DNA of 64,000 nucleotides from CAYSGL01 sp964520985 (GTDB lineage: Bacteria; Pseudomonadota; Alphaproteobacteria; Micavibrionales; Micavibrionaceae), in contig CAZFPB010000001.1 of assembly GCA_964520985.1 (NCBI GenBank), positions 1,550,001 through 1,614,000 on the forward strand, read 5' to 3'. The notes below the pieces were generated by a model that saw only the letters and a program-made list of their open reading frames with translations, did no database searches and was not told where the DNA came from. The translations under genes were made by a program, and so were the position numbers. Positions 17,594 to 26,262 of the stretch are shown one piece after another; the stretch's first letter is position 1, and each line of letters starts with the position of its first letter.

Positions 17594-18451
17594 ATGAGTT
17601 CGCGCAAGACCAAGGAGCCGGTCACCGGCTTTTCCATTTACCTGATTTCCGACGCCACTGGCACGACGCTGCAGGGTCTTGCCCGCGCGGCTTTGTCACA
17701 GTTCGACGGAATTATTCCGGAAGAGCGCTTCTGGCCGATGATCCGCTCGGAAATGCAGCTGGAGCGCGCCATCGAAGATATCCGCGCCAATCCGGGGCCT
17801 GTGCTGTTCACGCTGGTCGAGAAAAAACTGCGGCTGAAATTGCAGGAAGTCTGTCATGAGCTGCATGTGCCGTGCATGCCGATCCTCGATCCCATCCTGC
17901 GCAACCTGTCGTCATATCTGGGGCGGCCAGCAAAAGGCGTGGCGGGTTTGCAGCATGCGCTGGACGAAGCGTATTTTAAGCGCATCGACGCGGTTGATTT
18001 CGCGCTCAATTATGATGACGGGCAGGATATTGAGGGGATCGAGAATGCCGATGTCATTCTGGTCGGTGTGTCGCGCACATCGAAAACACCGACCTGTATT
18101 TATCTGGCGCGGCGCGGGGTGAAGGCGGCAAATATTCCGCTGACCATGGAAGTACCCTTTCCGGAGAAATTGCTAGAGATGAAAAAACCATTGTTTGTCG
18201 GGTTGACGGAGAACCCGGAGCGGCTCGTGCATCTGCGGCGCACGCGCCTACAAGCAGGCGATAAAAATCCGCATTACGCCGATAACACTTATCTCGATAT
18301 CGACAAAGTTGAAGAAGAAATTCGCTTTGCGCGAAAACTGTTTTCAAAAAATAACTGGCCAGTGATCGATGTGACGCGCCGATCGGTCGAGGAGACGGCG
18401 GCCGAAATCATGGTGCTGCTGCGCAAACATACCGAAAGTCCCAAGTCATGA
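17594..18451 (+). CDS. ppsR: Pyruvate phosphate dikinase / PEP synthase regulatory protein (kinase-phosphorylase, DUF299)
   Basis: 285 residues. Family members phosphorylate and dephosphorylate a Thr of PEP synthase or pyruvate phosphate dikinase using ADP, switching it off or on. The signature YLISDATGTTLQGLARAALS is at 16-35 and the P-loop GVSRTSKT at 158-165, followed by PTCIYLARRG and NIPLTMEVPFP. Which target enzyme it serves cannot be told from the window. Its stop overlaps the aroE start (ATGA). In related genomes maf often sits between these two; here there is no space for it. Confidence 0.93.
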   Translation: MSSRKTKEPVTGFSIYLISDATGTTLQGLARAALSQFDGIIPEERFWPMIRSEMQLERAIEDIRANPGPVLFTLVEKKLRLKLQEVCHELHVPCMPILDPILRNLSSYLGRPAKGVAGLQHALDEAYFKRIDAVDFALNYDDGQDIEGIENADVILVGVSRTSKTPTCIYLARRGVKAANIPLTMEVPFPEKLLEMKKPLFVGLTENPERLVHLRRTRLQAGDKNPHYADNTYLDIDKVEEEIRFARKLFSKNNWPVIDVTRRSVEETAAEIMVLLRKHTESPKS

Positions 18452-19257
18452 TCCGGTGCGGCGTGATCGGTCATCCGATCTCTCATTCTAAAAGCCCGCT
18501 GATCCATACTCACTGGATGACGCAACATCATATTGACGGGGAATACGGCGCGATCGACATCGCGCCGGAAAATTTGACGGTGGGCGTTCAAGGCTTGGTC
18601 GATGAGGGCTATGCCGGGTTTAATGTAACGGTGCCGCACAAAGTGGCGATCATGGCGCTGTGCGATGAGATCGACGACACCGCGCGCGCGATTGGCGCGG
18701 TCAATACCGTTGTTATCAAAGGCAGTAAATTATGGGGCCGGAATACCGATGCGTTCGGGTTCATGGAAAATCTGAAAGCCGGATGGACCGGCGCGCAATT
18801 CGATCGCCCAGTGATGGTGCTCGGCGCAGGCGGCGCGGCGCGCGCCGTTGTCTATGCGTTGTTGCAGGAAGGTGTGCGTGATATACGCGTGAGTAATCGC
18901 TCAAGCGACAAGGCGGATGCTTTGTGCGAACTGGGGCCAGCGAACATGACCCCTGTTTCTTGGGACGCGCGCGGTGAACTGGCTGATATTGGCTTGCTAG
19001 TGAATACGACATCACTCGGCATGAAAAATCAACCACCGCTGGAAATCGATTTACACACTTTGCCTGTCAGCGCTGGTGTATACGATATCGTCTATGCACC
19101 GCTGATGACCGATTTGTTGGTGCAGGCACAAGACCGCGGCAATCCCGTGATTACCGGGATTGGCATGTTATTGCATCAGGCGCGTCCGGCGTTTGAAGCA
19201 TGGTGCGGCGTATTGCCGGAGGTGGACGCGGCGCTGGAAGCAAAGGTGCTCCCATGA
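18448..19257 (+). CDS. aroE: Shikimate dehydrogenase
   Basis: 269 residues, standard length. Reduces 3-dehydroshikimate to shikimate with NADPH in aromatic amino acid synthesis. The shikimate-binding motif GHPISHSKSPLIH is at the start, and the catalytic Lys and Asp are in NVTVPHK and GRNTDAFGF. The NADP-binding glycine loop is VLGAGGAARAV, and TGIGMLLHQARPAFE closes the fold. It overlaps ppsR upstream and coaE downstream by 4 bases each, so translation is probably coupled. Confidence 0.96.
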   Translation: MIRCGVIGHPISHSKSPLIHTHWMTQHHIDGEYGAIDIAPENLTVGVQGLVDEGYAGFNVTVPHKVAIMALCDEIDDTARAIGAVNTVVIKGSKLWGRNTDAFGFMENLKAGWTGAQFDRPVMVLGAGGAARAVVYALLQEGVRDIRVSNRSSDKADALCELGPANMTPVSWDARGELADIGLLVNTTSLGMKNQPPLEIDLHTLPVSAGVYDIVYAPLMTDLLVQAQDRGNPVITGIGMLLHQARPAFEAWCGVLPEVDAALEAKVLP

Positions 19258-19847
19258 TCGTGCTCGGCATTACCGGATCGATCGGTATGGGCAAAAGCAC
19301 GATTGCGGCGATGCTGGAAGACATGGGATGCCCCGTGCATAATTCCGATATCGCCGTTCATGAAGCGCTGGCACCCGGCGGCGCGGCGTTCGATGAAGTG
19401 ATTGCCGCTTTCCCGGAGACATTGGATAAAGAAACCGCCACTATCAACCGGAAAATTTTGGGCGCGCTGGTGTTTAATAATCCTGATAAACGCAAAAAAC
19501 TTGAAGCGATTGTGCATCCGGCTGTCTGGGCTTCTCAGGCAAGATTTTTAGACGCGCAAAAAAATAACGGCCAGCGTATTGTAGGCCTTGATATCCCCTT
19601 ACTGTACGAAACTGGCGCCGAAAAGCGTGTCGATTACGTGCTGGTGGCCAGCGCTCCGCATTTCATTCAAAAACGGCGCGTGTTAAAACGCCCGAATATG
19701 AACGAAGAAAAATTCAACGCCATTCTGGCCACGCAGATGCCGGATGCAGAAAAACGCCGCCGCGCCGATTTTGTTGTGCCAACAGGGCTTGGCCTGCTCT
19801 ACACGCGCTATAAATTAAACCGTATCTTACAGGAGATACAAAAGTGA
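19254..19847 (+). CDS. coaE: Dephospho-CoA kinase
   Basis: 197 residues from ATG 19254, which overlaps the aroE stop; a longer frame from 19200 is only overlap into aroE. Catalyses the last step of coenzyme A synthesis. The P-loop GSIGMGKS is at residues 8-15, followed by the family motifs VHNSD and HPAVW and the lid segment DIPLLYETG. Position between aroE and dnaQ is the usual one, except that a glutamine amidotransferase gene intervenes here. Confidence 0.95.
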   Translation: MIVLGITGSIGMGKSTIAAMLEDMGCPVHNSDIAVHEALAPGGAAFDEVIAAFPETLDKETATINRKILGALVFNNPDKRKKLEAIVHPAVWASQARFLDAQKNNGQRIVGLDIPLLYETGAEKRVDYVLVASAPHFIQKRRVLKRPNMNEEKFNAILATQMPDAEKRRRADFVVPTGLGLLYTRYKLNRILQEIQK

Positions 19848-20542
19848 AAGCTCTCATCGTTTGCCATCAATCTCCGCAAGATAGCGGTATGATTAAAACT
19901 GTTCTGGAAGAGCGCGGGTTTGAGATTACCACGGTGATGGGATACCAAGATAAGCTGCCCGGCATTGATCCGCTGGAACATGATGTTACAGTTGTCATGG
20001 GCGGGCCGATGGGCGTGTATCAGGCCGATCTGTTCCCGTATCTCAACAGTGAAATTGCTTATCTGCAAAAACGCCTTGCAGCGGACAAACCGATTTTAGG
20101 CATTTGTCTTGGAGCGCAGTTAATGGCAAAGGCGCTGGGCAAGGACGTCTATAAAGGTAAACAGGGCAAAGAAATTGGCTGGCTGCCGATTACTGTGCTC
20201 GACCACAACAGCCCGGTGCGCTACTTCGATGAAAGCCTTGGCCGCGTGATGCAATGGCATGGTGATACATTTGATCTGCCTGATAACGCCACGTTGCTCG
20301 CCTCGTCCGATCTGTATAAAAATCAGATTTACAGTCATGGAAAGCGCGCTATAGCGCTGCAATGTCATGTCGAAGTCACGCGCGATATTTTAGAGACATG
20401 GATGGCGATTGATTATGCCGAGCTGGAAGCGTTCAATCATCCTGTGCCGCACTTCCGCGCCGAGGTGAAAGAGCGTGCGCCACTGCTGGAAAAACAGATG
20501 CGCTTGTTTATGCAGGAATGGCTGGATAGAGTATTGGCATGA
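19844..20542 (+). CDS. Class I glutamine amidotransferase-like protein
   Basis: 232 residues from GTG 19844, with AGGAG 8 bases upstream and a 4-base overlap with coaE. It is a stand-alone triad glutamine amidotransferase of the GMP-synthase-subunit-like type: Cys88 in GICLGAQ, and His175 and Glu177 in LQCHVE. Such proteins release ammonia from glutamine, or act as gamma-glutamyl hydrolases or transferases; the acceptor is unknown. It overlaps dnaQ by 4 bases. It is an insertion into the otherwise conserved coaE-dnaQ order. Confidence 0.85.
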   Translation: MKALIVCHQSPQDSGMIKTVLEERGFEITTVMGYQDKLPGIDPLEHDVTVVMGGPMGVYQADLFPYLNSEIAYLQKRLAADKPILGICLGAQLMAKALGKDVYKGKQGKEIGWLPITVLDHNSPVRYFDESLGRVMQWHGDTFDLPDNATLLASSDLYKNQIYSHGKRAIALQCHVEVTRDILETWMAIDYAELEAFNHPVPHFRAEVKERAPLLEKQMRLFMQEWLDRVLA

Positions 20543-21210
20543 GTGTATTGCGTGAAATCGTTCTCGATACGGAAACGACCGGCATGGAGCCTTCGGAGGG
20601 CGACAGACTGGTGGAGATCGGCTGCGTCGAGCTGGAAAATCATTTGCCGACAGGCCGCACGCTGCACCTCTATCTCAATCCGGAGCGTGAAGTGCCGGCG
20701 GGCGCGGTTGCCGTCCATGGTTTGACGTATGAATTTTTAAAAGACAAACCGACCTTCTCGGAAGTCGTCGGTGAGTTCCTGGATTTCATCGGCGATGATG
20801 CCAAGCTGATTATTCACAATGCCGAATTCGATATGAAATTCCTCAACTGGGAATTGAAAACGCTTGGCTTTCCTTCGCTCGATGCGCGCCGCGCGGTCGA
20901 CACAGTGAAAATGGCGCGGATGAAATTTCCGGGCAGTCCGGCAAACCTCGACGCGCTGTGCCGCCGCTTTGGCATTGATAATACAGGACGCACTTTGCAC
21001 GGCGCATTGCTTGACTCCGAACTGCTGGCGGAAGTGTATCTGGAATTACTCGGCGGACGGCAACGCGGGCTGCTCGATGAGGCGGCGGGCACCTCGCAAA
21101 AAACACTGGCGTCGGCGATTGAACTGGAGCGCCCGTTCAGAGAGCCACGCTCGCATAGTGCGTCGGATGAAGAAAAGGCGGCTCACGCCGCCCTGTTTGG
21201 AAAGACTTAA
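20539..21210 (+). CDS. dnaQ: DNA polymerase III epsilon subunit, 3'-5' proofreading exonuclease
   Basis: 223 residues. Proofreads for the replicative polymerase. All DEDDh motifs are visible: LDTETTG (Asp10, Glu12), HNAEFDMKFLN, and HGALLDSELLAEVY with the catalytic His and final Asp. The C-terminal tail is the polymerase-binding part and is short. It overlaps the preceding amidotransferase by 4 bases and ends in a 4-base convergent overlap with secB. Confidence 0.95.
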   Translation: MSVLREIVLDTETTGMEPSEGDRLVEIGCVELENHLPTGRTLHLYLNPEREVPAGAVAVHGLTYEFLKDKPTFSEVVGEFLDFIGDDAKLIIHNAEFDMKFLNWELKTLGFPSLDARRAVDTVKMARMKFPGSPANLDALCRRFGIDNTGRTLHGALLDSELLAEVYLELLGGRQRGLLDEAAGTSQKTLASAIELERPFREPRSHSASDEEKAAHAALFGKT

Positions 21211-21707
21211 GCGTTCCCGGCCACGCCAGCTTCCTGCGCGAAGCGGCTGATATACATCGCATGGAAATCGACAGGATTGAGGAACAGCGGCGCATAGCCG
21301 CCGCCTTGCGTTACTTGAGCCATTGCCTGGCGCACAAACGGGAAGAGCTGGCGCGGCACTTCGATGAACAACAACGGATGATGCTTATCGTCCGGTACGT
21401 CATTCAGGGATACGGCGGCACCATAGGCAATCTCGGCAATGAAATCGACGCGATCGCCCCGGCCGCTTTGCGCGCGGATAGTGATGACAACTTCGTACAA
21501 GGCGGTTAATTGCTCGTCCTCGATTTTTTTCGCATCGAGCAGAATGTTGACATCCAAAGTCGGTTTTTCGGTTTGACCGGCGCGCAAGGAATTGGGCGCA
21601 TTCGGGTTTTCAAAAGATAAATCTTTGAGGTACTGCGCGTGGATAATGACGGGCAGGCTGGGCAGGTTGCCCATTTTGTGTTCGATGGTTTGTTTTTCTT
21701 CGCTCAT
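21207..21707 (-). CDS. secB: Protein-export chaperone SecB
   Basis: 166 residues. A cytoplasmic tetrameric chaperone that keeps preproteins unfolded and hands them to SecA. Conserved features: YLKDLSFENPNAP near the N-terminus, a central strand region (LDVNILLDAKK, YEVVITIRA), and VPRQLFPFVRQAMAQVTQGG with LNPVDFHAMY at the end. It is adjacent to and convergent with dnaQ, as in other Alphaproteobacteria. Confidence 0.96.
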   Translation of the reverse strand: MSEEKQTIEHKMGNLPSLPVIIHAQYLKDLSFENPNAPNSLRAGQTEKPTLDVNILLDAKKIEDEQLTALYEVVITIRAQSGRGDRVDFIAEIAYGAAVSLNDVPDDKHHPLLFIEVPRQLFPFVRQAMAQVTQGGGYAPLFLNPVDFHAMYISRFAQEAGVAGNA

Positions 21708-21731
21708 GGGGTTTTGCGTATCATGAGCCGC

Positions 21732-22160
21732 TTAATGGCGCAAGCGATCGCTCGGCGGCTCCTCGACCCGCTCGAACTCCACATCGATCACGCCGGGAGG
21801 GGCGGGGGCGGTTTGCATCCTGGGGGAGAGAAAACCACGCATTTTTTCGCGCATATTAGGCAATAATAGCAATAAGCCGATAATATCGCTCAAAAAACCC
21901 GGTAAAATGAATAAAAATCCGGCGATCACCACGCAAAGACCGTTAAATAGGTCGTTTAGGGGCATATTGCCCTCGCGTAACTGTCCTTGTGCACGCATAA
22001 AGTTATTAAAACCCTGTTTTTGGATGAGGAGAACGCCCAGAAAGGCCATCAGGATACAGGCGGCTAGCGCGCTGAAAAAGCCGATGGCATCCGCCACCGC
22101 CAGAAAGACGATGATTTCCAGTAAGGGCAGGGCGAGGAAGGGGATCCATAAATAGGGCAT
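21732..22160 (-). CDS. fxsA: FxsA family cytoplasmic membrane protein
   Basis: 142 residues from the ATG at 22160 (MPYLWIPFLALPLLEI). The frame is open further upstream, but an extension would run into the divergent Tim44-like gene and loses family similarity. Four hydrophobic segments with the family features FLGVLLIQKQG and FLFILPGFLSDIIGLLLLLP; the C-terminal tail is charged. FxsA in E. coli relieves phage T7 exclusion by the F plasmid; its normal role is unclear. secB-fxsA adjacency is typical of Alphaproteobacteria. Confidence 0.88.
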   Translation of the reverse strand: MPYLWIPFLALPLLEIIVFLAVADAIGFFSALAACILMAFLGVLLIQKQGFNNFMRAQGQLREGNMPLNDLFNGLCVVIAGFLFILPGFLSDIIGLLLLLPNMREKMRGFLSPRMQTAPAPPGVIDVEFERVEEPPSDRLRH

Positions 22161-22241
22161 ATCAGCCTTGTTTTCGTTTCTGATTTCGTTATTTAAAAGA
22201 AAGCTAGTATCATAAAAGAAAAGATAAAGGGATAAACAACC

Positions 22242-22976
22242 GTGCCAGCCGATATCATTCTCTACGCCATTGTCGCCGCCGGCCTGGTGTTCTGGCTGAA
22301 AAGCATTCTGGGCACGCGCACGGGCGCCGAGCGCGAACGCCCAAACCCGTTTACCACGCCGCTTGATAAAGCCAAGCCAGCGACGGCTCCCGAAGCATCG
22401 GTTGCGACTGGCATGCCTATGGCGGATGTCATCGATGTAGAAGGAGCGCCTGCGCCCCTGCCCGCGCACTTTACGATTTCTGAAGCTGCCCAGCCGGGTC
22501 TGGTGGTCATTGCCCGTGAAGACAGAAGCTTCGATCTTTCGCACTTTGCCCATGGCGCCGCCGATGCGTTTGCGTTTGTCGTTGAATCATTTGCCGATGG
22601 CGACCGTGCGACGTTGAAAGAATTACTGGCAGCGCCGGTCTACATGGCGTTCGATGCCGCGCTGCGCGATCGCGATACAAGCGGTGAAACGGTGAGTACG
22701 GAAATTCATGCGGTGCGCAAAGCCGAGCTTTTGGAAGCGCAGATCCGCGATAAAATGATATACCTGAAGGTTCGTTTCACGGCAGATGAAACCTGCGTCA
22801 TTCGCGACAAGGATGGCGTTGTTCTTTCGGGTCATCCTGATCTGGTCACCGAAATGGTGGATGTCTGGACGTTTGGACGTTCTCTGAAGGCCAAAGATCC
22901 GCGCTGGCTGATTTTTGAAACCAGCGATGGCGATGTGACGGAAGAGCATAAAACGCCGATACCGGACGCACACTAA
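22242..22976 (+). CDS. Tim44-like domain membrane protein
   Basis: 244 residues from GTG 22242, with AAAGGG upstream. One N-terminal membrane helix (IILYAIVAAGLVFWL), a Pro/Ala-rich linker (about 35-90), then a Tim44/MBA1-type NTF2-like domain from about 100 (HGAADAFAFVVESFADGDR to KDPRWLIFETS). It is the bacterial relative of the mitochondrial import motor subunit Tim44. Its role in bacteria is unsettled, possibly in membrane protein insertion. It is divergent from fxsA; the 81 bases between hold both promoters. Confidence 0.88.
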   Translation: MPADIILYAIVAAGLVFWLKSILGTRTGAERERPNPFTTPLDKAKPATAPEASVATGMPMADVIDVEGAPAPLPAHFTISEAAQPGLVVIAREDRSFDLSHFAHGAADAFAFVVESFADGDRATLKELLAAPVYMAFDAALRDRDTSGETVSTEIHAVRKAELLEAQIRDKMIYLKVRFTADETCVIRDKDGVVLSGHPDLVTEMVDVWTFGRSLKAKDPRWLIFETSDGDVTEEHKTPIPDAH

Positions 22977-23024
22977 GCGTTAATCCGCGTTTTCATTCCA
23001 TAGCGATTCAGATACGATGGGGAC

Positions 23025-24179
23025 ATGCGCCCCATTTTTTTAATGCCCCTTCTCGCCCTCTTATCCGCCTGCGCCACACAAGGCACCAGTACCGGCAAGC
23101 TTGATGAAAGCGCCGCGCCCGGTTATACGGCGGCGAACGCAAAAGAATTGCCGGGCTGGTATGAAGATGATTGGCAAGGGTTTGAAACGGCGTTCACGCG
23201 CAGCTGTGACCGTTTGCAAAAACGCGACCCGCTTGCCGCGTTCAGCAGTAATCCTGCTTTCGGCAAAAATAAAGACTGGCACGATGCGTGCGCCGCCTAT
23301 ACGCGCATCGACAAGACAGACCCAACCTCTTCGCGTCTCTTCTTTGAAGAAAATTTCCGTGCGGTGGCGGTTGATGGCGCTGGGCAGACGCAAGGCCTTT
23401 TCACCGGCTATTATGAATCCGGCTTGAAAGGATCGCGCGTCAAAACGGCGCGCTACTCCGTTCCGCTGCATGCGCGCCCGGGCGATCTCGTCATGATCAA
23501 TCTGGGTGATTTCCGCGAAGAGTTGAAAGGCCAGCGTATCGCCGGACGCGTTGTCGATGGTAATTTGAAACCGTACGAAACGCGCGAAGAAATTCTGGCG
23601 GGTAAACTGCGCGATGAAAAAGTGCTGGTCTGGGTCGATGATCCGGTCGAGGCGTTTTTTGTGCAGGTGCAGGGATCGGGCATTGTCGAGATGGATGATG
23701 GCTCGATCATGCGGATCGGTTATGACGGACAGAACGGGCATATTTATTACGCGATTGGCCGTGAACTGGTGAAGCGCGGCGCGCTGACCAAAGACAATGT
23801 GTCGATGCAAAGTATCCGCGCGTGGCTGGAAGCCAATACATCTGAAGCCAATGCCTTGATGAACACCAATAAATCCTATGTATTCTTCCGTGCGATCGAG
23901 GGTGATGGCCCGGTTGGCGGTGAAGGCATTGCTTTGACACCGCTGCGCTCACTCGCGATCGATCACGGCAAATTCCCGTATGGTTTCCCTGTTTGGCTGT
24001 CGACAGAGCAACCAAAACTGAACCGCATGATGATGGCACAGGATACCGGCGGCGCGATCAAAGGCGCGGTGCGCGGCGATGTGTTCTGGGGTCACGGCGA
24101 TGAAGCCGAAGCGATGGCCGGCGCGATGAAATCGCCGGGCCGTTACTGGATCTTCCTGCCGAAATCCATCACGCCGTAA
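23025..24179 (+). CDS. mltA: Membrane-bound lytic murein transglycosylase A
   Basis: 384 residues. A lipoprotein: MRPIFLMPLLALLSAC gives a lipobox ending at Cys16. Cuts peptidoglycan glycan strands between MurNAc and GlcNAc. Family motifs: GLFTGYYESGLKGS, FFVQVQGSG, and the C-terminal catalytic region LMMAQDTGGAIKGAVRGDVF with WGHGDEAEAMAG, containing the essential Asp residues. In many relatives an Smr-domain gene follows mltA; here a flippase gene starts within the stop codon instead. Confidence 0.95.
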   Translation: MRPIFLMPLLALLSACATQGTSTGKLDESAAPGYTAANAKELPGWYEDDWQGFETAFTRSCDRLQKRDPLAAFSSNPAFGKNKDWHDACAAYTRIDKTDPTSSRLFFEENFRAVAVDGAGQTQGLFTGYYESGLKGSRVKTARYSVPLHARPGDLVMINLGDFREELKGQRIAGRVVDGNLKPYETREEILAGKLRDEKVLVWVDDPVEAFFVQVQGSGIVEMDDGSIMRIGYDGQNGHIYYAIGRELVKRGALTKDNVSMQSIRAWLEANTSEANALMNTNKSYVFFRAIEGDGPVGGEGIALTPLRSLAIDHGKFPYGFPVWLSTEQPKLNRMMMAQDTGGAIKGAVRGDVFWGHGDEAEAMAGAMKSPGRYWIFLPKSITP

Positions 24180-25543
24180 TGATAAAAAAGTTGCTGCCCT
24201 CGATTGTTTTTTCCAGGGCGGCCATCAGTGTTTTCTTTATCAGTGCGCTCAATCAACTCATCGCTCTGGGCATTTTGATGATGCTGGCGCGTCTCATGAT
24301 CCCGCAAGATTTCGGATTGTTCTCGGTGACGATGGCGATCCTAACCATTGCCGCCCTGCCCTTTCGCGGCGGCTTTCCCCTCTATGTCATGCAGCACGTC
24401 GCCAGTGCGCCGCCAGGCGAGGTGACAGGATTGCTTAAACGTTGGTGCTGGCTGATACCCTTGTTTGCCGCGATTGTCGGCATAATACTGGCGGGTTCAT
24501 TTTATCAGACACATGCTATCAGCGACGCCGCGCCGATGATGGTTGCACCGCTGTATCTTGGCGCGGTCGCGATGGTCATGTTCAGCGGCGCCGTGCAGCG
24601 CGGCTTCCTTCACCTTATCCGCAGCCGCATGACAGAGTTGTTGCTGCAACCTGTCATGCTGATGGGCCTGGTCGGCGTTTATTTTATTGCCGGAGAACCA
24701 TTATCAGCGCTGGGGGCGATGGCGCTGCAAGTCGTGACCTTTATGGTGGCAGCTCTGCTGGCGCTATCTATGATGCGCAAAGTCATACCAGCCAGCCTAT
24801 CTAATCATACGCCCCAGTATGATGATCGCCGCTGGCTTGGCGTAGCCTTGCCGATGCTGCTGGGCATGGGACTGATTACTATCAATGCGGCTGTCGATGT
24901 TGTCATGGTTGGGTATGTTATGGGCGACGATCAGGCGGGGCCCTATCGTCTTGCCGCGCAGCTTGCGACGTTTCTTGTTTTTTTCCTTGCGGTATCCAAC
25001 AACGCGACGCAAGCGCATGTTGCCAAACTTTATGCTGAGAGCAAACCTGACGCCTTGCAAAGATTGCTGACGCGGTCGGTGCGCTGGACGTTTGCGCTGA
25101 GCGTGATCCCGGCGCTTATTTTCATGCTGTGGCCTGCTAGCGTGATTACTTTTTTCTTTGGCAGTATGTATGCCAGCGCCGCATCCTCCCTGATTATTTT
25201 GTCGCTTGCGGCGCTGTTCAATATCGGCACGGGGCAATCGGCGCAATTATTACTGCTGGCGGGTCACGGCAAGGAGGTCAGCCGCGTCGTTGCGTTGTCG
25301 CTGGCCCTCAATATTCTACTTAACCTTATCTTATTGCCTCGTCTTGGGATGGCAGGCGCGGCCGTGGCAACGGCGGTCTCGGTTATTACGTGGAAAGGCT
25401 GGGTGACTTATCGCGCGGCCCTGCTGACCGGACTACATACCGCTTTATGGTACTGGCCCCGCAAGGAAGACCAGACATCGCCTGGCACGCAAAACGATAA
25501 CAGCGACCGCGCGATGCCGATCCAGCAGGAGAGAGACAGATAA
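24179..25543 (+). CDS. Polysaccharide flippase-like membrane protein (MOP/Wzx type)
   Basis: 454 residues with about 12-14 membrane helices. Belongs to the MOP exporter superfamily of lipid-linked oligosaccharide flippases. The N-terminus has ISVFFISALNQLIALGILMM, and a mid-protein helix is typical (GMGLITINAAVDVVMVGYVM). It begins at the last base of the mltA stop codon. It heads a glycan gene group (two glycosyltransferases, a sulfotransferase). Its last 136 bases overlap the convergent glycosyltransferase gene. The hydrophilic tail after residue 425 may vary. Confidence 0.85.
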   Translation: MIKKLLPSIVFSRAAISVFFISALNQLIALGILMMLARLMIPQDFGLFSVTMAILTIAALPFRGGFPLYVMQHVASAPPGEVTGLLKRWCWLIPLFAAIVGIILAGSFYQTHAISDAAPMMVAPLYLGAVAMVMFSGAVQRGFLHLIRSRMTELLLQPVMLMGLVGVYFIAGEPLSALGAMALQVVTFMVAALLALSMMRKVIPASLSNHTPQYDDRRWLGVALPMLLGMGLITINAAVDVVMVGYVMGDDQAGPYRLAAQLATFLVFFLAVSNNATQAHVAKLYAESKPDALQRLLTRSVRWTFALSVIPALIFMLWPASVITFFFGSMYASAASSLIILSLAALFNIGTGQSAQLLLLAGHGKEVSRVVALSLALNILLNLILLPRLGMAGAAVATAVSVITWKGWVTYRAALLTGLHTALWYWPRKEDQTSPGTQNDNSDRAMPIQQERDR

Positions 25544-26238
25544 TCGAAATAGGCGCACTGCACACGCAGCCGTGCGAGACGGGTCTGGTTGCGTTTGCGC
25601 GCCGTTATCTGCGTCGGCGTACTTTCTTTTTGCACAAAAACCTGCGGCAGGTTGACGACGTCATAGGCCTGCGCGATACGCCGCCATAGCTCGTAGTCTT
25701 CCGCGTAAAGATAGGCCGGATCATAAAGCCCGCATTGGCGCAGAGCCTCTGCCTGGATCATGGCGGAAGGGTGGGCGAGCGCGTTGCGGACGTTGAGGGT
25801 TTTTTGCGGATGAACGGGATTGGCGATCTGGAACAAGGTGCGGCCGCTGACCGGATCGATCGCGTCCATTTGTGTGCCCAGAGCGCCAATCCGTGGATGC
25901 GCCTCCATGTAAGAGAGTTGAGCGGCCAGACGTCCCGGCATTACCCGGTCGCCCGCATCGATCCGAGCGATATAATTATAAGATTGGGACAAAATAGCCC
26001 CAAGGCCTGTATTTAACGCCTTGGCAATGCCGCCATTTTGATCAAGGCGCAGGATATCTGCCTGAAAACCCCGCGGGATAGACGGAAGAACTAAAGGCGT
26101 GGCGCTACCATCGTCCACAATCAGAATATCGGCCAGCGGCTCATCGGCAAAGAGGCTGTGCAGTGTGCGCAACATGCCTTGCGGGTCGTTATAGACCGCC
26201 ATAAGATAACAGATGCGTTTTTGTTCATTGGGGGACAT
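25408..26238 (-). CDS. Family 2 glycosyltransferase
   Basis: 276 residues from ATG 26238 (MSPNEQKRICYLMAVYND); the frame is open upstream, but that portion is antisense to the divergent glycosyltransferase and is not part of the fold. GT-A fold features: LMAVYNDPQGML, ILIVDDGSATP, NGGIAKALNTGL, a DAGD metal-binding segment, and YAEDYELWRRI near the acceptor site. Transfers a sugar from a nucleotide donor to a surface glycan; specificity unknown. Its 3' end overlaps the convergent flippase gene by 136 bases, which is unusually long. Confidence 0.85.
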   Translation of the reverse strand: MSPNEQKRICYLMAVYNDPQGMLRTLHSLFADEPLADILIVDDGSATPLVLPSIPRGFQADILRLDQNGGIAKALNTGLGAILSQSYNYIARIDAGDRVMPGRLAAQLSYMEAHPRIGALGTQMDAIDPVSGRTLFQIANPVHPQKTLNVRNALAHPSAMIQAEALRQCGLYDPAYLYAEDYELWRRIAQAYDVVNLPQVFVQKESTPTQITARKRNQTRLARLRVQCAYFDYLSLSCWIGIARSLLSFCVPGDVWSSLRGQYHKAVCSPVSRAAR

Positions 26239-26262
26239 GCGCGTAGCAGAAAGTCTATCATC

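Noticed and set aside
22161..22553. N-terminal extension of FxsA
   Set aside because: It would run through the divergent Tim44-like gene, is basic and non-conserved; the ATG at 22160 begins the known FxsA sequence.
23061..23810. 249-codon open frame on the minus strand
   Set aside because: Opposite mltA; Arg/His/Ile-rich without a recognisable fold or start signal.
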